From contig CBDCNI010000001.1 of NCBI GenBank assembly GCA_965219175.1, positions 1,922,001 to 1,986,000 of the forward strand: a DNA stretch of 64,000 nt. Reading direction: 5' to 3'. Shown here one piece after another: positions 7,612 to 14,626 of the stretch. The DNA is from JBBPZK01 sp965219175 (lineage in GTDB: Bacteria > Actinomycetota > Rubrobacteria > Rubrobacterales > Rubrobacteraceae). The notes beneath the pieces are model-generated. The model did not search any database. It worked only from the letters and a program-made list of their open reading frames with translations, and was not told the DNA's origin. Position 1 is the first letter of the stretch. Every line of letters starts with the position of its first letter. Position numbers and translations under genes: made by a program.

Positions 7612-8424
7612 TTAAATGACTGAGGCGGGAGCGGCTACCTTTATCTCTTCGTCCAAAAAACGGCTGCCGAGCGCGGCGAATTCCTCTGGGTCGGCGCTGC
7701 AAACGTAGGTAGGCTTGCCGTGATCCTCGGCGCTCCGGGGACGGCGGAGGTAGCCTCTTCGGGAGAGGATGCGCCCTACTTCGAGGGCGGTCTGCCCGGC
7801 GGAGGATATGAGACGTACTTCCGGTCCCAGGATGCGGTTGATGGTCGCGGAGATGAGCGGGTAGTGGGTACAGCCGAGCACCACGGCGTCCACTTTTCTC
7901 TGCATGAGAGGTTCGAGATAACCGCGTGCCGTCTGTGTGAGTTCGGGTCCTCCGGTTATTCCTCTTTCGATCAGGGGCACGAACTCGGGCGCCGCCTGTT
8001 CGTAGACTTCTATCCCGGCGTCCAGGTAATGGACCGCCCGCCGGTAGGCCCCGCTCCCGACGGTGCCCTCCGTCGCCAGGACACCCACGCGCCGGTTCCT
8101 GGTTTCGAGTACGGCCGCACGTGCTCCCGGCTCTATCACGCCGATGATCGGTACATCGAAGCTTTCCTGCACAGCCTCCAAAGCCGCCGCCGTCGCCGTG
8201 TTGCACGCTATAACGACGAGCTTCACGTTCAGGCTGGTGAGATAACGCACGATCTCGAACGCGAACTCCCTCACCTCGCTCAAGTCTCGCACCCCGTAAG
8301 GAACACGAGCCGTGTCACCGAAGTAGACCGTGTGCTCGTAAGGGAGACGGTCCCGGATCTCCGCCAGCACCGTAAGCCCCCCAACTCCCGAGTCAAATAC
8401 GCCTATGGGCCGTGGATCGCTCAC
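7612..8424 (-). CDS. murI: glutamate racemase
   Basis: 270 aa cofactor-independent racemase making D-glutamate for peptidoglycan. Signature elements: IGVFDSGVGGLTVL at the N-terminus, VIACNTATAAAL with the first catalytic Cys (about residue 73), and VLGCTHYPLI with the second (about residue 184). Length and order match the family. The GTG at 8424 has no Shine-Dalgarno but lies 8 nt after TATAAT, so it is probably leaderless. It sits between ssrA and the tRNA cluster. Confidence 0.95.
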   Translation of the reverse strand: MSDPRPIGVFDSGVGGLTVLAEIRDRLPYEHTVYFGDTARVPYGVRDLSEVREFAFEIVRYLTSLNVKLVVIACNTATAAALEAVQESFDVPIIGVIEPGARAAVLETRNRRVGVLATEGTVGSGAYRRAVHYLDAGIEVYEQAAPEFVPLIERGITGGPELTQTARGYLEPLMQRKVDAVVLGCTHYPLISATINRILGPEVRLISSAGQTALEVGRILSRRGYLRRPRSAEDHGKPTYVCSADPEEFAALGSRFLDEEIKVAAPASVI

Positions 8425-8432
8425 GGACCAGC

Positions 8433-8438
8433 ATTATA
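8433..8438 (-). promoter_or_regulatory. -10 box of murI, 8 nt before the GTG
   Basis: Consensus TATAAT on the minus strand with 8 nt between it and the start codon. No clear -35 element is present. It implies a leaderless or near-leaderless murI transcript. Confidence 0.55.
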
Positions 8439-8493
8439 CTCATTCTCCATGTCGTTTACGTCCAGCCCGTATATTGAGTCGCAAGATAGCGAA

Positions 8494-8517
8494 AGCCCGA
8501 CTATAAAAAGCCGGGCT
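8494..8517 (-). terminator. terminator after ssrA
   Basis: Inverted repeat AGCCCG/CGGGCT with a 12-nt loop, 9 nt past the tmRNA 3' end, leading into TTTCG on the minus strand. The short T-run makes it a weak intrinsic terminator. Confidence 0.55.
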
Positions 8518-8525
8518 CTCTGTAG

Positions 8526-8876
8526 TGGAGGCGGCGGGAATTGAACCCGCGTCCGCAAACGCGCCGTCCGTGAGATTCTACGAGCTTAGCTCCCGGTAAT
8601 GTTTCGCCTGACTCTGCGGACCGGAGCGCCGCTGAGAGGCTAGCCCGTTGTGTGTCCCCCGAGAGCCCCGGGACCAGGACTCAAGAGGTCGAGCCCACTT
8701 AATGACACCGGGAACCGGGCCGTGGGCCGCCCGGGCCGATGAGCCACTTTTATTTAAGCGGCTAGAGCCATTTCATTGTTGGCGTGTATCTTTTTTGCCG
8801 GCGTTTTACGAGTCTCCAGCAAACTCGGCTCGTCTCACTGGACGCTGTCCGCTCACGTCGAAGCCGGTACGCCCCC
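8526..8876 (-). ncRNA. ssrA: tmRNA
   Basis: Transfer-messenger RNA that rescues stalled ribosomes together with SmpB. The 5' end GGGGGCGTACCGGCTTCGACGTG and the 3' end with a GGGTTCAATTCCC T arm pair into the tRNA-like acceptor domain (GGGGGCG with CGCCTCC). The 3' CCA is not encoded. The tag frame ends at a TAA at 8754-8756 and reads HANNEMALAA just before the stop, the hydrophobic ALAA end being the degradation signal. The resume codon is probably the GCA 14 codons before the stop. smpB and rnr lie immediately upstream. Confidence 0.95.
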
Positions 8877-8889
8877 TTTGACAAACTAT

Positions 8890-8917
8890 ATTCTAACATT
8901 CCGGGAACCTGGATCAA
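8890..8917 (-). promoter_or_regulatory. promoter of ssrA
   Basis: TTGATC (8912-8917), a 16-nt spacer and TAGAAT (8890-8895) on the minus strand, 13 nt before the mature tmRNA 5' end. A small GGACC/GGTCC hairpin lies just upstream at the end of smpB. Confidence 0.55.
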
Positions 8918-8935
8918 GGACCGTATAGGGTCCGG

Positions 8936-9388
8936 CTAGCTCCTCATCCGCTCTTTCATAGCCCGTTCGATCTCACGGTTGGCGGTCTTCTGGGCGATTT
9001 CGCGCCGTTTGTCGTACTGCTTTTTGCGGCTGGCGACGGCGATTTCGAGCTTTATGTTGTCGTTTCTGGTGTAGAGCCTCAAAGGAATGAGGGTCTTGCC
9101 GTCCTCCTGGCTCTTGCCGATCAGACGGGAGATCTCCCGCCGGTGCAACAGCAGTTTCCGGTCGCGCGTGGCGAGCTGCTCGATGTTCGTAGCGTTCGTG
9201 TACGGTGAGATGTGAGAGCCGATCAAGAACACTTCCCCATCTTTCACCCTGGCGTAACTCTCCTTGAGGTTCGCCCGCCCCGCCCGGATGGACTTAACCT
9301 CCGGCCCGGTCAGCGAGATCCCCGCCTCGTAAGTCTCTTCTATGCTGAAGTCGTGGAGCGCCTTCTTATTGCGCGCGAGATCCGTCAT
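8936..9388 (-). CDS. smpB: SsrA-binding protein SmpB
   Basis: 150 aa, the normal family length. Binds the tRNA-like domain of tmRNA and delivers it to stalled ribosomes. Typical features: the N-terminal LARNKKALHDFSIEETYEAGI, GPEVKSIRAGRANLKESYA, and a basic C-terminal tail (KKQYDKRREIAQKTANREI) that enters the empty mRNA channel. The ATG overlaps the rnr stop by 4 nt (ATGA), so translation is coupled. Its RNA partner ssrA follows directly. Confidence 0.97.
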   Translation of the reverse strand: MTDLARNKKALHDFSIEETYEAGISLTGPEVKSIRAGRANLKESYARVKDGEVFLIGSHISPYTNATNIEQLATRDRKLLLHRREISRLIGKSQEDGKTLIPLRLYTRNDNIKLEIAVASRKKQYDKRREIAQKTANREIERAMKERMRS

Positions 9389-11037
9389 AATCTCTTCACC
9401 ACCTTTAGTTCCGCCCGCTTCATCAGCGGGAATACGTCGATCAGCTCAACCATCACCCGGTCTCCGACCCTGTAAGAGGCCCCGATGGAGTTATTGGAAA
9501 GGACCACCCCGCTCGACTCCAACTCCCACCAGCCAGGAAGTTTGCTGACGTGAACGAGCCCCGTGGCCCCGGTCTCAAGCTCGACGAAGAGCCCGAAGGA
9601 AGTCGTGCTGACGACGGTCCCTTCCAGGAGTTCACCCACCCTGTCCCGCATCAGCCACATCAGCGTGTACTCGTCGGCGGTACGCTCGCAGATCACACCG
9701 CGATACTCCCTCTCCGATATACCCTCCGCTATCCTGGATAGGTCATCGGGAGCCTCCTCGTCCAACAACGCCCGATGGACCAAAACGTCCGCGTAGCGAC
9801 GTATGGGCGAAGTAAAGTGCGTGTAGTCCTCCAGCGCTAGCCCGTAGTGACCGGGGCTCGAAGGCGCGTAGAAAGCGCGCGGGATGGAACGTAGGATCAG
9901 GTAGTTCACCGCGTCGGATTTCGATTTCTGGGAGATGGTCCCCAAATTCTCCGGCGTCGGCTCCGCCTGCACGCCCACAGCGGCGAGCCGCTCCGCGAGC
10001 GTTTCAAGGTCTTTCTCGTCCGGGCGGGGATGCACCCGGAACACACCGCCCGCGCGACCCCGGATCTTCCGGGCGACCTCCTGGTTTGCGAGGACCATTA
10101 GCTCCTCGATCAACTCCCGCGCCGGAGTCGAGCGCCGGACCCTGGCCGCTATCGGCACGCCGTCGGAGTCCAACTCGTACTCGGGCTCCCGGCCGCCTAG
10201 CTCCAGCTTGCCCCGCACCGCCGCCCGAGTCTTGAGCTTCCTCGAAAGCTCGTAGGCGACCGCCACGGTCTCCGGCTCCTCCAACTCACCCGCCTCGCCC
10301 AGGAAAGCGTCCACGCCCTCATAAGTCAGGCGAGCATCGCTCAGGATGGTGCTCCGGAACGCCTCGCTGCTCTTCACCTCTCCCGATTCCCCGATCTCCA
10401 TCGCGACAGTAACCGCCGCCCGCTCTACTCCTGGTTTCAGGGAGCACACGCCATTTGACAGGACCTCCGGCAGCATCGGGGCAACCATGCCCGGCAGGTA
10501 CACGGAGTTGGCACGCCGGAGCGCCTCCACATCCAACCTACTGCCCGGTTTCACGTAGTGGGTGACGTCCGCTATGTGGACCCAGAGTCTGTATCCGCCC
10601 CGGTCCGTGCGCTCGATGGAGATCGCATCATCGAAATCCTTCGCGTCCTCCCCATCTATCGTCACGGTCGGAAGGCGTCGCAGGTCTTCACGCCCGTCGC
10701 CTATTCCACGCTCCGCCGTCTCGATCGCCTCTTCTTCTATCTCCTGTGGGAACTCGCGCGAGGTGCCGATGGAGGCAAACAGGGCCTCGTAGACGTTGCG
10801 CGGATCTTTCGAGGAACCGAGGACGCGGATGACCTCGCCGCGCAGGGAGCGCTGCTTCTCGCGGGCACGCACAAGGACGATATCGCCAGCCTCGGCTCCC
10901 CGGCGCAGCTTGCGGGCGACCAGCACGGGACGCCGCTCGTCCACGAAGAGTGGATCCGCGACGGAATACTTGCCCCGACGGACCAGCATGGCCGGTAGGA
11001 TCACCTCCGGCCCCTCGAATTTACGATGATTTACCAT
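9385..11037 (-). CDS. rnr: RNase R/RNase II-family exoribonuclease
   Basis: 550 aa, shorter than E. coli RNase R (about 810). It keeps an N-terminal cold-shock-like region (about 10-70), the RNB catalytic domain starting at VTIDGEDAKDFDDAI (catalytic Asp cluster) and ending in HYGLALEDYTHFTSPIRRYADVLVHR, and a C-terminal S1 domain. It degrades structured RNA 3' to 5' and helps clear non-stop mRNA, which fits its coupling to smpB and ssrA. The ATG lacks a Shine-Dalgarno and lies 8 nt after a TAGACT box, so this message may be leaderless. Confidence 0.93.
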   Translation of the reverse strand: MVNHRKFEGPEVILPAMLVRRGKYSVADPLFVDERRPVLVARKLRRGAEAGDIVLVRAREKQRSLRGEVIRVLGSSKDPRNVYEALFASIGTSREFPQEIEEEAIETAERGIGDGREDLRRLPTVTIDGEDAKDFDDAISIERTDRGGYRLWVHIADVTHYVKPGSRLDVEALRRANSVYLPGMVAPMLPEVLSNGVCSLKPGVERAAVTVAMEIGESGEVKSSEAFRSTILSDARLTYEGVDAFLGEAGELEEPETVAVAYELSRKLKTRAAVRGKLELGGREPEYELDSDGVPIAARVRRSTPARELIEELMVLANQEVARKIRGRAGGVFRVHPRPDEKDLETLAERLAAVGVQAEPTPENLGTISQKSKSDAVNYLILRSIPRAFYAPSSPGHYGLALEDYTHFTSPIRRYADVLVHRALLDEEAPDDLSRIAEGISEREYRGVICERTADEYTLMWLMRDRVGELLEGTVVSTTSFGLFVELETGATGLVHVSKLPGWWELESSGVVLSNNSIGASYRVGDRVMVELIDVFPLMKRAELKVVKRL

Positions 11038-11045
11038 ACATGCTT

Positions 11046-11051
11046 AGTCTA
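11046..11051 (-). promoter_or_regulatory. -10-like box 8 nt before rnr ATG
   Basis: TAGACT on the minus strand in the 66-nt gap between ftsX and rnr. The -35 is not recognisable. It fits the spacing seen for the LCP, murI and atp operon starts. Confidence 0.4.
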
Positions 11052-11103
11052 TCATGGGGCTCCGAAGCGCTAGAGAACCGCCGAGGCGCCGCCGCTGAAA
11101 GGG

Positions 11104-11988
11104 CTACACCTTCAAGAAGCGTGTAACGGAGACGAAGCTCCCAAGGATTCCTATCAGGGCTCCGACGGCCATCAGCACGAGCACGACGAGGAAGGCGTTC
11201 ACCGAAGCCCCGGAGATCTGCATGAAAGCGAGGGAGTTCTCCGACCAGTTGACGAAGAGAGAGTTCAGCCAGACTACCGCCAGGGCGGCGAACCCGGCCC
11301 CGATAAGACCCTGTACCAACCCTTCCAGGACGAACGGCGTCCGGACGAAGCCATCTGAAGCGCCGACGAGCTTCATCACCTCTATCTCCTTGCGGCGCGA
11401 GAAGATAGAGAGTCGGATAGTGTTCGAGATCAACAGTACGCTCGCCACGAGGAAGAACAAAGTCGCAACCAGCGTCCCGATCCCGATCCAACGCGTAAGC
11501 GTGTTCAGTTTCTGGATCGTATCCCTCGGACTCTCAAGGTTTCTCTGGGTGAACCCCGCCGCCTCCAACTTCTTGGTCACGGCGTCGGCCTTGCCGAGGT
11601 CTTTCAGGCGCAGTTCCAGAGACGCCGGCAGCGTGTCACTTCCGATGTCTTTATAAGCGCCCGGTTGACTCTGGAAGTCCTTCTTGAACCGCGCCAGCGC
11701 CTCCTTCTGCGAGACGAACGTTACGCTGGACACCTCCGGGTAGCCCTCCACGGACTTCTTCGCCTCGTCCATCTTCTTCTGGGAGGTTCCAGGGTCGAAG
11801 AACGCCTGGATAGTAACGTCCTGGTTTACGGAATTGATGATCGAAAGTATGTGCGCGCTGACCATCAGGCCGAGACCCAGGATCAGGATGCAGATAAAGG
11901 TCGTCGTGGCCGCCGTGATGCTCATCAGCAGGTTGAGCCGGATGTTCTTGACTGCTTCGCGGATGAACAGGCCCGGATTAAACCTCAT
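11104..11988 (-). CDS. ftsX: cell division permease-like protein FtsX
   Basis: 294 aa inner-membrane partner of FtsE. Topology: one helix near residues 20-45, a large extracellular loop (about 50-165), then three helices ending near the C-terminus, as in the FtsX family. FtsEX transmits ATP hydrolysis to peptidoglycan hydrolases at the septum. Its start overlaps the ftsE stop by 11 nt, so the pair is translationally coupled. Confidence 0.95.
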   Translation of the reverse strand: MRFNPGLFIREAVKNIRLNLLMSITAATTTFICILILGLGLMVSAHILSIINSVNQDVTIQAFFDPGTSQKKMDEAKKSVEGYPEVSSVTFVSQKEALARFKKDFQSQPGAYKDIGSDTLPASLELRLKDLGKADAVTKKLEAAGFTQRNLESPRDTIQKLNTLTRWIGIGTLVATLFFLVASVLLISNTIRLSIFSRRKEIEVMKLVGASDGFVRTPFVLEGLVQGLIGAGFAALAVVWLNSLFVNWSENSLAFMQISGASVNAFLVVLVLMAVGALIGILGSFVSVTRFLKV

Positions 11989-12664
11989 CGGCGTATGCTC
12001 CTTTCACCCGGTCGCGGACGAGATGGCCGTCTTCCAGGGCCACGACCCGCTTGCGGAGCGCGTTCACCATGTCCCGGTCGTGGGTCGCGACCAGGACGGT
12101 CGTACCCATGTTGTTTATCCGCTCCAGCAGGCGCATGATCCCGACGCTCGACTCCGGGTCGAGGTTTCCAGTCGGCTCATCGGCGATCAAAACCGGCGGC
12201 TGAGAAACGAAAGCGCGCGCGATTGAAACCCGCTGCTGCTCCCCGCCGGAGAGTTGCTCCGGGTACTTTTCAACCTTGCTGCTCAGGCCGACGAGGTCTA
12301 ATATCTGGGGAACTTTCGTGCGAATGGTCTTCGTCCTCTGCCCCGTGACCTCCATCGCGTAGGCGACATTCTCAGAGACGGTCTTATTTGGTAGCAGCTT
12401 GAAGTCCTGAAAAACGCACCCGATATTGCGCCGGTGACGGGGCGTCTGCCTGCGGCTAACGGTAGAGAGTTTGACGCTGTTCACGTAGATAGCGCCCGCC
12501 GAGGGCTCCATCTCTTTAAGGATGAGCCGGACCATCGTTGACTTTCCGGAGCCGCTCGCCCCGACCAGGAACACGAACTCTCCAGCCTCTATTTCGAGGC
12601 TCACCCGCTTAAGGGCGGTCGTATCACGCCCATAGACTTTAGTGACGTTGTCGAACTGGATCAC
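11978..12664 (-). CDS. ftsE: cell division ATP-binding protein FtsE
   Basis: 228 aa ABC ATPase. Walker A is GASGSGKST, the Q loop is in CVFQDFKLLPNKTV, the signature is LSGGEQQRV, Walker B is VLIADEPTGNLD, and the H-loop is ATHDRD. It works with FtsX to activate cell-wall hydrolases at division. It starts with GTG after a GGGGGG tract. It lies in the conserved series secA-prfB-ftsE-ftsX-smpB, here with an LmeA-like gene inserted before it. Confidence 0.97.
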   Translation of the reverse strand: MIQFDNVTKVYGRDTTALKRVSLEIEAGEFVFLVGASGSGKSTMVRLILKEMEPSAGAIYVNSVKLSTVSRRQTPRHRRNIGCVFQDFKLLPNKTVSENVAYAMEVTGQRTKTIRTKVPQILDLVGLSSKVEKYPEQLSGGEQQRVSIARAFVSQPPVLIADEPTGNLDPESSVGIMRLLERINNMGTTVLVATHDRDMVNALRKRVVALEDGHLVRDRVKGAYADEV

Positions 12665-12786
12665 TTGCCCCCCAAAATACGGCCACCCGGCCGGAAGCTT
12701 CTATTCGGTGTAACTACCTCGTAATCGTACACCGACCACCGAGGAAGATAGCAACAAACCGCTGATGATGTCAACCGCTGGATATA

Positions 12787-13506
12787 TCAACCACTCGGAA
12801 TGCGCTCCATGCGCCCTTCGAGCACCAACCGTTTGTCCATTACCCTCAACTTGTTTATCTTCGTACCGTAGGGTAGCTTGCCGAGCGGATAACTGAAATC
12901 AACGCCGGAGAGCAACTGCCTGGAGAGGTTTTTCGGCAGCGGCGTCCCGGCAGCGTCTATTTGCCGTGGCTTGAAGTCGAGCTTTCCGCTTCGCAACGAC
13001 AGCTTGCCCATAACTCCTACCGGGAGCTTGAAACCAAAGACGCTCACGGAAGATTGGATGGCTACGCCGTTTTTTCGTAGTTTCAGGCCGTCTATCGGGT
13101 AACCTTTCACTTTTTTCTTCGCGATCCGCAGGACTTCCTTCTCCGAGAGGGCGACCCGCAGGTCCCCGGATAGTTGCTTGCGCGTCTCGAAAGCGCCGCT
13201 CGTGAGGCTCTTCAACACTTTTACGTTAAAAGGATCGAGGTTGAGAGTAACCTTCTCGGGGCGCACGCCACCAAACCTGGGGTATTTCAGGTCAACCAAC
13301 CCGCTAGAGAATTTCCCGGTTAGCATCTCCGGTGGTGGATCGCTCTTCAGTTTTACATCCGGCTTGTTCTGGAGGTCTAGCCGGGATTGGAGGTCCCTTT
13401 CGAGGGTGCTGTTTAGGATCGGTGGGATGAAAGTATAGACGCCGACGACGACGATGATGATGAGCAGCAGGACGACGCCCAGTCCTATGAACAGAGCTTT
13501 TCGCAG
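12787..13506 (-). CDS. LmeA/DUF2993-family protein with membrane anchor, apparent CTG start
   Basis: About 239 aa if started at CTG 13506. An N-terminal anchor (FIGLGVVLLLIIIVVVGVYTF) is followed by a periplasm-facing domain that resembles DUF2993 (LmeA-like) proteins, which bind phospholipid and affect envelope glycolipids in mycobacteria. The first ATG (13326) would remove the anchor and about 60 residues. The open frame extends upstream only to a TAA ending at 13524, and between there and 13326 there is no ATG, GTG or TTG. A CTG near 13506, overlapping the prfB stop region, is therefore the best candidate start. Function is inferred from family resemblance. Confidence 0.7.
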   Translation of the reverse strand: MRKALFIGLGVVLLLIIIVVVGVYTFIPPILNSTLERDLQSRLDLQNKPDVKLKSDPPPEMLTGKFSSGLVDLKYPRFGGVRPEKVTLNLDPFNVKVLKSLTSGAFETRKQLSGDLRVALSEKEVLRIAKKKVKGYPIDGLKLRKNGVAIQSSVSVFGFKLPVGVMGKLSLRSGKLDFKPRQIDAAGTPLPKNLSRQLLSGVDFSYPLGKLPYGTKINKLRVMDKRLVLEGRMERIPSG

Positions 13507-13511
13507 GGGTC

Positions 13512-14615
13512 TTACGCCACGTCTTTAGACGCCGGACGGCTCTTGAGGTAGGTGTAGATAAAGGAGTCCAGATCTCCATCCAAGACCCGGTCCACGTTCG
13601 CCGTCTCTTCGCCGGTGCGGTGGTCTTTTACGAGCTTGTAAGGGTGGAGGACGTAGGAGCGGATCTGGGACCCCCACTCTATGTCCGCCTTCTCGCCGCT
13701 CTGGGCGGCTATCTCCTGCTCCCGCTTCTCCCGCTCCAACTCAAAGAGCCGCGCCCGCAGCACCCGCATCGCGACCTCCCGGTTCTGGTGCTGGCTACGC
13801 TCGTTCTGGCACTGCGCGACTATCCCGGTTGGCAGGTGCGTGATCCGAACCGCGCTGTCCGTCTTGTTGACGTGTTGCCCACCCGCCCCCGAAGCCCGGT
13901 AAGTATCGACCTTCAAGTCTTTCTCGTCGATCTCCACCTCGACCGCGTCCCCCACCACCGGGGCCACAGCCACCGAGGCGAAGCTCGTGTGCCGCCTGGC
14001 GCCCGCGTCGAACGGGCTGATCCTGACGAGCCTGTGAACCCCGCGCTCGGCCAGGAGCAGCCCGAAAGCGTACTCCCCGCCGATGCTGAAGGTGGCGCTC
14101 TTTATGCCCGCCTCTTCGCCCTCGGTGTACTCGATCACCTCTAACTTATAACCCCGGCGCTCGGCCCATCTCCGGTACATCCGGGCGAGCATCTCCGCCC
14201 AGTCCTGGGAGTCGACCCCGCCGGCTCCTGGGTTTATGGTGACAATGGCGTCTCCTTCGTCGTACTCGCCCGAGAAGAGCCTCGCCACCTCCTGCTCCTC
14301 AAGCGTCCGCTCGACCTGCCCGAGCTCCCCTTCGACTTCGTCCAGAAGCTCCCTATCTCCCTCGGCAAGCTCCAGGATCTCCTTGGAGTCCGAGATCCTA
14401 CCGCGCAGGTCTTCCAAAAGCCGCACCCGTCCTTCGACGCGCGAGAAGCGCCCGGAAACCTCCCGCGCCTCGTCCGGATCGTCCCAGAAACCGGGACTGC
14501 TCATCTCCCCGGAGAGCTTCTCCGACTCGGCCCGCAAATTCTCCACCCCGAAGAACGACTCGAGCTCCGCGAGACGGCCTTCCAGGTCAACAATTCTTTC
14601 TTCCTGCTCGACCAA
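13512..14615 (-). CDS. prfB: peptide chain release factor 2
   Basis: 367 aa. Recognises UGA and UAA stop codons. The stop-recognition tripeptide SPF is present (RISPFDAGARRH), as is the catalytic GGQ loop (SGAGGQHVNKTDSAV). The start is placed at TTG 14615, which gives the normal family length; longer frames run into secA. There is no internal in-frame UGA or slippery CTT-TGA site, so the autoregulatory +1 frameshift of many prfB genes is absent. It follows secA by 11 nt, so it is probably in the same operon. Confidence 0.93.
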   Translation of the reverse strand: MVEQEERIVDLEGRLAELESFFGVENLRAESEKLSGEMSSPGFWDDPDEAREVSGRFSRVEGRVRLLEDLRGRISDSKEILELAEGDRELLDEVEGELGQVERTLEEQEVARLFSGEYDEGDAIVTINPGAGGVDSQDWAEMLARMYRRWAERRGYKLEVIEYTEGEEAGIKSATFSIGGEYAFGLLLAERGVHRLVRISPFDAGARRHTSFASVAVAPVVGDAVEVEIDEKDLKVDTYRASGAGGQHVNKTDSAVRITHLPTGIVAQCQNERSQHQNREVAMRVLRARLFELEREKREQEIAAQSGEKADIEWGSQIRSYVLHPYKLVKDHRTGEETANVDRVLDGDLDSFIYTYLKSRPASKDVA

Positions 14616-14626
14616 AACTCTGAGCT

